From assembly GCF_002087335.1 (NCBI RefSeq), contig NZ_MWVJ01000060.1, forward strand, positions 1 through 64,000: a DNA stretch of 64,000 bases, written 5' to 3'. A program made the translations under genes and the position numbers. The notes below the pieces were generated by a model, which saw only the letters and a program-made list of their open reading frames with translations, was not told the DNA's origin and did not search any database. How positions within the stretch are numbered: the stretch's first letter is position 1; each line of letters begins with the position of its first letter. Shown one piece after another: positions 56,564 to 64,000 of the stretch. This stretch comes from Pseudophaeobacter leonis. Its GTDB lineage: Bacteria; Pseudomonadota; Alphaproteobacteria; Rhodobacterales; Rhodobacteraceae.

Positions 56564-57529
56564 TTATGGCGCGGTGGTTTGGCGGCTGCGTCTTAGGTTC
56601 TTTCCCATCCGGCGGCGTTCTGAGATCAAGAGCCGCAGCGCCAATACGGGCTGCGAAACATGCCTGAACAAAAAGGCCATCAGCGGCAGATCGTTGGCCT
56701 CTAGCCGCAGCTGAGCCTCGTTCAGGCAGTGTTCCAACACCGCGAACACCGCATGCGTAGGCTCTAGACCGGCCGTTTTGGCATCTGCCTGGCGCAGTTT
56801 GAACGTATTGCAAATACGTGTGAGCTCACGGTGGCGATGCGCGGTCCAGTCGGCGCGGTTTTTGAGTGTCGCGGCAGCTTGCTGATGCCGACCTCGGTGC
56901 GGTAGGCGACCAGCGGGGCGTCAATAAACCCAACCCGGTCCAGCAAACTGGCGCGAAAGCCAAGGATCAGATCCTCAAAAACGCCCAGATTGGGTACTGG
57001 CCCGAAAAATGTCGAACAATTCCCGCGACCAGCAGGCCGTGGCTCCGATATAGAGCGACTGGGACCTGGCCGCAGCGCACAGATCGCGGGGCTGCTGCAG
57101 TTGTATCCCTGTGTGGCGGCTGTCGTCCTGCACGCCGTGCTCTGTCAGAATGTCGACACGGGCGTGCACCAGCAGCGGTTTTTGCGCGTCGAACATCTGC
57201 AGAACCCGCGCAACCCGATCCGGGTAGGAGACATCGTCGCCAGAGCCCGCAATATGGATGTCGCCCTTTGCCATTGCGATGCAGGCATTCAAATGCGGGT
57301 TCACGCCCATGTTCCGGGCGTTTTGGTTCAGGGTGACCAGATGTGGCCCTGAATAGTTTGCAGCGACCTTCTGGATAATTTCCCATGTTCGGTCGGTCGA
57401 GCGATCATCCGAAATCAGAATTTCGACCGGCTCGCAGTCCTGCGCCAAGGCTGCACTGAAGGCCTCCTCAATATAGGCCTCCTGGTTGTAGACAAGGAGG
57501 ATAAAGGACGCCCGGGGATTGGCTACCAT
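56564..57529 (-). pseudogene. Glycosyltransferase family 2, two homopolymer frameshifts
   Basis: From 57529: MVANPRASFILLVYNQEAYI, VEILISDDRSTDRTWEIIQK (donor-binding Asp) and GSGDDVSYPDRVARVLQMFD (DxD region) define GT2. The frame breaks at a run of five Ts on the coding strand (genomic 57005-57009; removing one gives FGPVPNLGVFEDLILGFRAS). It breaks again at a run of five As (genomic 56859-56863; adding one gives NRADWTAHRHRELTRICNTF) and then runs cleanly to RRRMGKNLRRSRQTTAP. Restoring both gives about 322 residues. It is convergent with the NeuD-propeller-GNAT operon. The lesions look like base-calling errors. Confidence 0.83.
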
Positions 57530-58330
57530 TGGAAGTTCCTTGCAGGCATTCACGGATCCAGTACCAGTTTGCCCCGTTAATAGGCAGGCATCGGGACATG
57601 TCAAGCCGGTAGGCACGCGCGAGATGGGCTGCTTCGTGCACGGGTCTCTTCAGGTTTTGCGAGGGCCCGCCAGACGCCGCTGACCGGATGTGCTGGGTGA
57701 CATGTTCCAGATAAGGAGCGTTGGTTTGATCGCGACCCTGTAAAATGGCTGAGGTACTGGCCCGGCTCACAGCTCTCACGGCCTTGCCTGTTTGGCAGGC
57801 ATAGATAGATACAACGGCCTAGGTGGAATCATGGAAACCGGACTGGCTTTCCCTATTGTTGAAAAGGCAAAGCCTTGGTCTTTCAGGGGTATTTTCATTA
57901 AAATTGGAATTGGAAAGAGGCGCAGAGAGGGACCGCCTGGCCGCGAATGCGACCCCTTGATCAGACCATTGCGCAGCGGGTCCTGATCCAAGGCTCTTTC
58001 ACTTGCCAAAGTCCTGTTTCCGCTATTCGGAAGGCTTTCGCAAACAGGGAGGATATTATTTTGTGATCTGTTTCAGGAGTTTATGGAACTTTTACGATTG
58101 AGGCTGCGCTTTTGGAAAGTGCGGTATTTCAACATGGAGCGCCTGGAGCCTGAAACGGGCCCCGAAACGGGACCTCAAGATGGCCCTCTGGCCTGCCTTG
58201 ATCAGGCACAGGCAAGAGGCGCATGCGCTAAGGTCAAAAACACTCAGAAGCTGAGTGTCTGCATTAAGGTAATCCTGTATTAAGGAGACTATGGTCCTGT
58301 GCCCGTATAGGTTTTTTTGAGGAGCGAAAC
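57530..58330. other. 801-bp stretch without a recognised gene
   Basis: Short frames on both strands have no family-like sequence. Features seen: an inverted repeat TGCCTG-TTTGG-CAGGCA (57785-57801), a tandem GAAACGGG(N) pair near 58153-58170, and a perfect 19-bp palindromic hairpin at 58240-58258. The region upstream of the binding-protein gene probably has a long leader. Confidence 0.45.
58240..58258. promoter_or_regulatory. Perfect hairpin/operator ACACTCAG-AAG-CTGAGTGT
   Basis: Eight-base perfect arms around AAG, 73 bp before the binding-protein start. It could be an operator or an RNA stem in the leader; the sequence does not say which. Confidence 0.45.
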
Positions 58331-59107
58331 ATGAAGTTCGGAATTGCAGCAATTATGTCTGCGTCATTATTTTCTCTTTCGAGCACCGCAATGGCAGCCG
58401 AGGTCAAGGTAATGGCAGGTGATCTGCCTCCTATGGTTCAAAAAGACGGAACCGGGCGGGAAGCCGAAATCATTTCGACCGTGCTTGGGCATTGCGGACA
58501 TACAGCGGTTTTTGTTGTGCAGCCTTTTACCCGTCATTGGCAGTCCTTTGAAAGTGGCACCGGTGATGCCGTTGCGACCGTGCCTGTTGGAATGCCAACT
58601 GCCGGAACGCAAACCCAATCTTATATTTCGTACCAGAATGGGGTTTCGTATTTGACCTCTTCCGATCATGAGGCAGCGTCTCTGTCTGACCTGAATGGCT
58701 GGAACATTGTCGCCTTTGAGGGCGCCAGCAATATTATTCCGGGCCTTGGCGGCGAAACTTCCGCGTTCAAATCCTATCGTGAAATGGCGGATCAGAAAAC
58801 CCAGAGCAAACTGCTCTATGGCAAGCGCGTCGACGGTATCCTGGGCGACGGTATGCTGTTCGCTGAGTTCGCGCGCCAGCTGCAGGAGGCAGGGGCCTCT
58901 GCGGGTGTCGATGCAAGCCAGGCCATTGAATTTCGAGCAATTTTTGAGCCAAGCCCCTATGCTATGAGCTTTAGGGATCCGGCAATGGCAGCCGATTTTG
59001 ATCGCTGTTTTTCTGAGCTGGATCAGGCCGGGACAATTGCCGAAATCAACACAAGGTGGACAGACAAGTATCGTGCCGCTTTGGGCGACAACTACATGTC
59101 TTACTAA
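58331..59107 (+). CDS. Periplasmic solute-binding protein (SBP_bac_3 type)
   Basis: 258 residues with a signal peptide (MKFGIAAIMSASLFSLSSTA to MAA-EV). VMAGDLPPMVQKDGTGREAE, VVQPFTRHWQSFESGTGDAV, LSDLNGWNIVAFEGASNIIP and YAMSFRDPAMAADFDRCFSE follow the two-lobe pattern of amino-acid-like binding proteins. There are no permease or ATPase genes beside it; instead a chemoreceptor gene follows, so it may act as a ligand-presenting protein for chemotaxis or as an orphan binding protein. A nested hairpin separates the two genes. Confidence 0.82.
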   Translation: MKFGIAAIMSASLFSLSSTAMAAEVKVMAGDLPPMVQKDGTGREAEIISTVLGHCGHTAVFVVQPFTRHWQSFESGTGDAVATVPVGMPTAGTQTQSYISYQNGVSYLTSSDHEAASLSDLNGWNIVAFEGASNIIPGLGGETSAFKSYREMADQKTQSKLLYGKRVDGILGDGMLFAEFARQLQEAGASAGVDASQAIEFRAIFEPSPYAMSFRDPAMAADFDRCFSELDQAGTIAEINTRWTDKYRAALGDNYMSY

Positions 59108-59114
59108 GGGTGTA

Positions 59115-59160
59115 CCGCTGTTCTTTGACCTGTTTGCATAAACAGAGATCTGAACAGCGG
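59115..59160 (+). terminator. Nested hairpin after the binding-protein gene
   Basis: Outer stem CCGCTGTTC / GAACAGCGG (9 bp) encloses an inner stem CTGTTT-GCAT-AAACAG (6 bp), starting 8 bp after the stop codon. It is a probable terminator or mRNA-stabilising structure. Confidence 0.6.
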
Positions 59161-59323
59161 CGCCTTCTCTTTTAGCCAGAGCCACAGCAAGGCCAAACCC
59201 GGTCTGGAGCGTTTGCGAGCCGTCGCATGCTTTGCCAGAATGCTACGCAGACCAAACTATCGCAGCAGACCAGCCCCCACAATTGGAGCAGAAAATGATA
59301 CGCCGGATAAAAAGCCTTTTGGT

Positions 59324-61099
59324 ATGTCCATAAAGAAGAAACTGCTCCTGCCAATTTTGGCCTGCATCGTCGTTTCAAATGTCGCCTATACGGTTTTTTG
59401 GGCGTCAAAACACAGCAGCGCATTGATCGAGGCTTTTGATAAAGAGGTGCGATTGGCACAACGGTTCGTCAATCCGCCTGTTGCTGCTGCGGTTTGGGAT
59501 TTTAACAGTGACGCCGCCCTCGGGGCCATTCAGGGTGTGGCCGAGATGAAAACTGCACTATTCGCCCAGGCGGTTGTGGACAATGCAAGTTTCGCCGAAG
59601 TCTTCGTGAATGAAGAGCGGCGCGAAGAGTTTACACAAGAAATTGCGACCATTCTGGCAGACGAGAGTGCTGAAAAAACGATAGAGATCAACAAGGTCGT
59701 CTATGTGAAGTTTCCGCTGGTACTGGCTGATGGAACCTTGGTCGGGCAGATGGTGATGGGTTTTGACATCAGCGGCATTCATGAAACCGTGTCATCTCTC
59801 TATATCCAATGTGCCATTATCGGTCTGGCTGTCGTGCTGCTGATTGGGGTGATTGTCTACCTGTCTGCGGCCTCCGCTACGCGTCCGCTGGATCGCATTG
59901 TTGACCGGATTGACACCCTGCGCAGTGGTGATTTGGAAAGCCTGGTCCCTGAAAAGCGCCGTAGTGATGAGGCTGGGGCGTTTGGCGGCTGCGGTTGTCG
60001 AATTTGTTGACGCCATGCGTGCCAATGCGGACATGGAAGAAAAATCCCGTGCCGATGCGGCTGAACAGGCCGGTGTGGTTGTTGAATTGGCAAATGGCCT
60101 GAACAACTTGTCCAAGGGCAATCTTTCGTACCGTATCAACAAAGAGATGAGCCCCCAATATACCTCCCTGCGCTCTGACTTTAACAAGACCGCAGAAACG
60201 CTTGATGATCTGATTGGCCGGGTTCTGGTCACCATTTCGCAGATGGACCAGCAGATTGGCGAAATGGCCTCCGGGACGGATGATTTGTCGCAACGCACCG
60301 AAAATCAGGCTGCAACTCTCGAAGAGACGGCGGCTGCAATGGACAGCATTACCTCAAGCGTCCGCACAGCGACCACGCAGACAAAAGAGGCGAAGGCACA
60401 ATTCAGGACACCACAACCGAAGCGCTGCGCAGTGGCGACATCGTGAAACGTACGGTGCAGGCAATGAAGGAAATTGATGAATCCTCTGAACAGATCTCTG
60501 CGATCAACAGTGTGATAGATGATATTTCCTTCCAGACCAGTCTCCCGGCGCTGAACGCCGGGGTAGAAGCGGCCAGAGCCGGCGAAGTTGGCCGTGGCTT
60601 TGCGGTTGTTGCCTCCGAAGTACGCTCGCTGGCGCTCAAATCGGCCAATTCGGCCAATGAAATTCGTGAACTCATTCGAACCAGTTCGGAAAAGGTAAAA
60701 GTGGGTGTGGAATTGGTCGATGAGGCCGGTAAGTCTCTGGATGAGATCATTGCGAAAATCCAGTCGGTCTCCGCGCTTACGACCCAGATTGCAGCCTCCT
60801 CTGGCGAACAGGCCTCGACGATCTCTGAGATCAACGCAGGCATGATAGAGCTGGACCGGGTCACGCAACAAAACGCCAGTATGGTGCTGAAGTCGAGCGA
60901 TCAGGGCAAAAGCCTCCAGCAGGCCGCCTCTGAGCTGGCGGAACTTGTGGCGGGGCTGAAACCTTCGGCACAGGGGGCTGTCACGGAGACGCAGGCTGAC
61001 AGTGGAGCCGAGACGCACAGCGACGCCGGTTGGGGAGACGAAGGCTGGGACGATGGTTTTGACCCCCAGGGCTTTGATCAGGACAAAAAGGCGGGCTAA
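59324..61099 (+). pseudogene. Methyl-accepting chemotaxis protein, two frameshifts
   Basis: N-terminus MSIKKKLLLPILACIVVSNV is TM1; a periplasmic domain of about 140 residues follows; CAIIGLAVVLLIGVIVYLSA is TM2, then HAMP (ATRPLDRIVDRIDTLRSGDL). The frame shifts at about 59973 (GATGAGGCTGGGG; one extra base) and again near 60403 (GGCACAATTCAGG; one missing). The second lesion is just before the signalling hairpin [20 protein letters not shown] and [20 protein letters not shown], the MCP core. The C-terminus [15 protein letters not shown] is acidic with no NWxxF-type CheR tether. The intact length would be about 590 residues. It is preceded by a periplasmic binding protein. Confidence 0.86.
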
Positions 61100-61107
61100 G
61101 CCCCGCC
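61090..61107 (+). terminator. Hairpin overlapping the chemoreceptor stop
   Basis: GGCGGG-CTAAGC-CCCGCC, a 6-bp perfect stem spanning the TAA stop codon. It is a short candidate terminator. Confidence 0.4.
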
Positions 61108-61341
61108 AGGCGGCGCAGCAGGAGAGCTGCTCGCGCCCGTAGCTTGCCTGTGGGTTGCCTGAGTTTGGGCGGGCTTGACCTGATAATCTCTCCAAGTCAC
61201 GCGCTCAACTGAGCGCTCAGGTAAGTGCTTCGCCTAAGACTGCAGCGCGCGACGATATTGATCGGGCGCGCGCTGCTATTACGGTCTGTCAAAAGAGTGC
61301 CTGTAAACCCCACGATATCTGGGGGGCGACAAGGAGGCACT

Positions 61342-62097
61342 ATGAAGCTGAGTTCAAACTGGAAAACCATTTTGTTCGGATCCTGGTCTGTCTGGTGCAT
61401 CACCGCAGGCCTTATCTCGCTGATGGGTTTTTTCTTCGCCCTTGTCAGTCCCGGCCTTCTGGGGTGGAATTCACTATATTTCGCAATCACATCGGCGGTT
61501 TTTCAGGCCCTGGCTATTCCTGCCCGGCTGATCCTGCAGAGGCGGTTTTCGGGGTTGTCTCAATTTCGCAGTGACCTCAGCGGCATGGTGAAAACCCGCA
61601 GGGTGGGGGCGATCGCCGGCAGTGGTGTTGCGCTGGCGGCTGCGATCACCTTTATCGGCGGCTGGGAGGGTCTGCGCACCGAGGCCTACCGCGACGTGGT
61701 CGGAGTCTGGACCGTTTGCTACGGCGAGACCCGCGGCGTGCGCGCACAAGATCGCTACAGCGAGGTCGAGTGTGATGAGAAACTGGCGTTGCAGATCACG
61801 CGCTATGAGGCCGCGCTGGATAAATGTCTCCGGGTGCAAGTTCCTTTGGGGATGAAAATTGCTCTGGTCTCCTGGACGTATAATGTCGGGGCAGGGGCTG
61901 CCTGCAGCTCTACCTTGGTGCGCAAAGCCAATGCCGGAGATCTTGCCGGAGCCTGCGACGAGCTAAAGCGCTGGAACAAGGCGGGCGGGCGTGTCTGGCG
62001 TGGCCTCACCAGGCGACGGTTTTCGGAAATGGAAATGTGCCATGCTGCCCTGAGAGAGGCCGGCCTGAGAAACACTGGCCTGAGAGAGCCCGCATGA
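61342..62097 (+). CDS. Signal-anchored GH24 (phage-type) lysozyme/endolysin
   Basis: 251 residues from an ATG preceded by AAGGAGGCACT. Residues 10-65 contain two hydrophobic segments (ILFGSWSVWCITAGLISLMG; SLYFAITSAVFQALAIPARL), and a third (VGAIAGSGVALAAAITFIGG) runs into the catalytic domain. The GH24 active site is visible as GWEGLRTEAYRDVVGVWTVC (Glu-x8-Asp-type) with YGETRG (the Thr region), then WTYNVGAGAACSSTLVRKAN and RWNKAGGRVWRGLTRRRFSE. It cleaves peptidoglycan for host lysis. Phage structural genes are absent; Rz and Rz1 genes follow directly. Confidence 0.87.
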   Translation: MKLSSNWKTILFGSWSVWCITAGLISLMGFFFALVSPGLLGWNSLYFAITSAVFQALAIPARLILQRRFSGLSQFRSDLSGMVKTRRVGAIAGSGVALAAAITFIGGWEGLRTEAYRDVVGVWTVCYGETRGVRAQDRYSEVECDEKLALQITRYEAALDKCLRVQVPLGMKIALVSWTYNVGAGAACSSTLVRKANAGDLAGACDELKRWNKAGGRVWRGLTRRRFSEMEMCHAALREAGLRNTGLREPA

Positions 62098-62428
62098 TCC
62101 CGTTCTGAGCGCGCGCGCGCTTCCGGCGCTGACGCTCGCGCTCGCTCTGGCAGGTGCCGGGTGGTGGCTGATTGATGTGCTCTCCGACCGGACCCGGCTG
62201 CGCGGTGAGCTGCGGCAAACGCAACCCCGCCTGACGCAGGCCCATGCCGCGCTGGAGCGCGCCGCCGATGTCGCCCGCATTCACCGTGCGCATCTGTCCC
62301 GTGCGGCCAATGAGAGCCGCCGCTGGTCTGATCTGTTCCATGAATTACAACTGATGGAGGGCCGCGATGCGCCTTTGTCTCCTTTGCTTGGCGCCACTGC
62401 TGAGCGCCTGTTCGCAACCGCTCCCTGA
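62094..62428 (+). pseudogene. Rz-like inner-membrane spanin, likely frameshifted at codon 3-4
   Basis: The frame encodes a short N-terminal hydrophobic segment (LPALTLALALAGAGWWLIDV) followed by a long charged, Arg/Gln-rich coiled coil (TRLRGELRQTQPRLTQAHAA and LERAADVARIHRAHLSRAAN), the plan of Rz i-spanins. The only upstream ATG (62094, overlapping the lysozyme stop) is one base out of frame at CCCGTTCTG; one added base gives a start MIPVLSARALP. Alternatively translation starts at a non-ATG codon. Its 3' end overlaps the Rz1-like gene by 62 bp. Confidence 0.7.
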
Positions 62429-62627
62429 CCCAATTCTGCAGCCGCCCAGTGTGCCGCAGGATCTGCTGGAGCCTTGTCCCGGATACACGGGTCTGGTGCC
62501 GCGCACAGAAGGACAGCTCTCGGATGCTCTGCTTGCCGAAGCGCAGGGGCGGGCCTGTGCCAATGGCAGGCTTGCGCCCCTGGCTGAGATCCTGACAGAC
62601 CCGGAACACCCGCAAGGCCATCCCTAG
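62367..62627 (+). CDS. Rz1-like outer-membrane lipoprotein spanin, embedded in Rz
   Basis: 86 residues with a lipoprotein signal MRLCLLCLAPLLSACSQPLP (lipobox L-S-A-C, Cys15), followed by a proline-rich region PDPILQPPSVPQDLLEP. It starts inside the Rz-like gene in the +1 frame, exactly the nested arrangement of Rz/Rz1 spanin pairs. The spanin pair fuses inner and outer membranes in the last step of lysis. The mature part is longer than lambda Rz1 and has a C-terminal extension (RACANGRLAPLAEILTDPEH) also seen in prophage genes of alphaproteobacteria. Confidence 0.78.
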   Translation: MRLCLLCLAPLLSACSQPLPDPILQPPSVPQDLLEPCPGYTGLVPRTEGQLSDALLAEAQGRACANGRLAPLAEILTDPEHPQGHP

Positions 62628-62760
62628 GCATTCACTGGTTCTCACCGGATGAAACCTGTTGCGACGGAAGGGAACTAGGCGCAACGCCTGCGCGCTGGCG
62701 ATGAAGCCTTGACCTCGCTCACGCGGTGCTTAACCTTTGGGCAAAATCAAAGGAAAAGTT

Positions 62761-63132
62761 ATGATTGGATATGTGACTGTTGGCGTCTCGGACATGGAAA
62801 AGGCCAAGGCGTTTTACTGCGATCTCTTTGCCGACCGTGGTGCAAAAGTAATTATCGATGCCGGACGCATTGCGATGATCGGAGCAACCCCAAAAGAGCC
62901 GATGATCTCGGTTTGTGTTCCCTATGATAGCAATGACCCTCAGCCGGGGAACGGAACCATGGTGGCGTTTCGGGCCGAGAGCAAGGAAGAGGCGGATGCG
63001 CTTTATGCCAAGGCAATTTCTCTGGGGGCGAGCTGCGAAGGCGCGCCAGGTCAGCGTATTCCGGACCGGTTTTACGGGGCCTATGTGCGTGACCCTGACG
63101 GCAACAAAATGACCTTCTACGTCTTTGGCTGA
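62761..63132 (+). CDS. VOC-family (glyoxalase-like) protein
   Basis: 123 residues: GYVTVGVSDMEKAKAFYCDL begins and DRFYGAYVRDPDGNKMTFYV ends a vicinal-oxygen-chelate fold of the small glyoxalase-like group common in proteobacteria. The closing DPDGNK is the second metal-site strand. The ATG at 62761 follows AAAGGAAAAGTT, a fair ribosome-binding site, and gives the family-like start MIGYVTVG. No partner gene is evident. Confidence 0.82.
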   Translation: MIGYVTVGVSDMEKAKAFYCDLFADRGAKVIIDAGRIAMIGATPKEPMISVCVPYDSNDPQPGNGTMVAFRAESKEEADALYAKAISLGASCEGAPGQRIPDRFYGAYVRDPDGNKMTFYVFG

Positions 63133-63320
63133 TGCGCCGGTGATGCTGGCCGGCAAATTTGCCGCATTCGCGAAGATCTGATCGGGGCTGGACCCCGGAC
63201 CGAAGTCCTGCGTGCATACCGGCGGGCTTTTGCGGGCCGCAGGGAAGGCGGCCTTGCTTGCCAGCGCCCTGGTTTGTGCCTAGGACTGATCCAGTCCTGC
63301 TCATTTGAAGTGATCCCTTT

Positions 63321-64000
63321 ATGTTTGATCTTGGTGTTGTTGTTCTTGGGCTTTTTTGCCTGATTTTTCTGCTTGGTGTGCCCTATCTTCTGTGTCACAT
63401 GCGCGGCTTAAGACGCGCGTCGGTGCTCTGGAGGCTGAACTGCAACGCCGCAACGCGGCTGCGGCTCAGGACCTGACCTCAGATGAGGCGCACAGCGCCA
63501 AGGCGGCGCCACCGGCTGCCAAACCCGCGACGCCCTGGGGCGAGGCCCAGTCGGTTCAGGCGGCCAAGGCGGTCCAGTCGGCCACTGAGACTGCTGAGGC
63601 TGCGGTGGCGGATGGGAATGCGGCGCAGATCCAGCCAGACCACAAGAGCCCTTCTGGTGATCTGACTGATACCGCGCCAGAGGCAGTGCTGCCTCCCCGG
63701 GCTTTTGTTTTACGGCAAGACCTCCTTGAGGGATTAAAGCTCTGGTTGCGGGAAAACTGGGTGCTGGCAGCCGGGGCAGCCTCGCTGGCGCTGGCCGGGG
63801 TGTTTTTGGTGCAATATGGCGCGGAACACGGCATGCTGACCCCGTTCTGGCGGGTCATGGCAGCTCTGGCCTTTGGCATTGCGCTTATCGCGGGCGCCGA
63901 GGTGATCCGACGGCGTTTTGGCGATGAAACAGAGGGCGCGGCGCAGTATCTCCCCTCGGCTTTGGCCGGAGCCGGGCTGATTACTCTGTTTGCCGGGTTG
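63321..64000 (+). pseudogene. DUF2339 membrane protein, 5' part, frameshifted (runs off the window)
   Basis: Starts MFDLGVVVLGLFCLIFLLGV, a TM anchor, loses frame at about 63405 (GCGGCTTAAGACG) and resumes as VGALEAELQRRNAAAAQDLT. An alanine/proline-rich linker of about 80 residues follows, then LWLRENWVLAAGAASLALAG and VMAALAFGIALIAGAEVIRR, the start of the polytopic DUF2339 domain. DUF2339 proteins have 20 or more membrane segments and unknown function. The frame is open to the window end. One missing base explains the break. Confidence 0.75.

Noticed and set aside
57917-57935. GAGAGGG at about 57923 as another element copy
   Set aside because: The upstream 40 bp do not form the paired stems and lack the CCGGCA segment.
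57792-58283. Small plus-strand frames in the 0.8-kb gap before the binding-protein gene
   Set aside because: They have no recognisable sequence; one consists partly of repeated GAAACGGG-derived residues.
58331-61099. Binding protein plus MCP as part of a toxin or defence system
   Set aside because: Both match standard families with ordinary domain order; nothing suggests an immune role.
1-64000. CRISPR arrays, rRNA and tRNA genes, riboswitches
   Set aside because: No regularly spaced repeats, rRNA-like segments or tRNA cloverleaf sequences were recognised by eye; a covariance-model scan was not possible.

Overview
The window looks like the chromosome, or a large replicon, of a marine Roseobacter-group alphaproteobacterium (Rhodobacteraceae). 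The evidence is family-level only: a FccB/SoxF sulfide dehydrogenase, a TctCBA tricarboxylate transporter with its TctDE two-component system, Pot-type ABC transporters, DUF1028 and RidA catabolic genes, and IS families common in that group. No rRNA, tRNA or CRISPR array was recognised.

Layout. (1) 1-12.3 kb, accessory and sulfur/metal/stress region: the 3' part of a flavocytochrome c sulfide dehydrogenase flavoprotein, a graveyard of truncated insertion sequences (IS110, IS256, IS30), two convergent broken ZIP metal transporters, small conserved proteins, a persulfide-dioxygenase-like metallo-hydrolase, a bacterioferritin, an IS110 remnant, a response regulator with a soluble histidine kinase, and a complete IS1182-type element with a 4-bp target duplication. 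Four copies of a 36-41 bp two-hairpin element ending in GAGAGGG lie here; two interrupt transposase genes. (2) 12.3-20.8 kb, surface-sugar locus: CDP-glucose synthesis (RfbF, RfbG), a 3,5-epimerase, two zinc-finger C-methyltransferases, an SDR reductase, a glycosyltransferase and a CmcI-type protein, fitting a branched, C-methylated CDP-6-deoxysugar. (3) 21.2-24.6 kb: a YiaW/YiaV-like pair, a GlxA/FtrA-type regulator, and small NTF2-like and VOC proteins. (4) 24.9-37.2 kb, catabolic locus: flavin monooxygenase, RidA, DUF1028 Ntn-hydrolase-like protein, aldehyde dehydrogenase, LysR regulator, an Old Yellow Enzyme/dimethylamine-dehydrogenase-like iron-sulfur flavoprotein, an M20 deacylase and a Pot-type ABC importer. 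CTTAG/CTAAG inverted repeats precede the flavoprotein and the transporter. (5) 37.7-46 kb: a tannase-family esterase, then an ABC-type binding protein with TctE and TctD, divergent from TctCBA. (6) 46.4-53.5 kb: hybrid histidine kinase, an EEP-family phosphohydrolase, a DMT exporter and a membrane class III cyclase. (7) 53.9-57.5 kb: a second glycan locus (NeuD-like acyltransferase, five-bladed-propeller glycosidase-like protein, FemAB-like GNAT, glycosyltransferase). (8) 58.3-64 kb: periplasmic binding protein, chemoreceptor, a phage-type lysis cassette (signal-anchored GH24 lysozyme, Rz, embedded Rz1), a VOC protein and the start of a DUF2339 membrane protein.

A striking global feature is that about 19 genes carry single-base indels or isolated in-frame stops while the protein sequence on both sides remains well conserved. 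Several lie exactly in homopolymers. The simplest reading is that many of these are sequencing errors rather than true pseudogenes; the IS remnants are genuinely broken. Broken genes are labelled pseudogene because the given sequence does not encode them intact.
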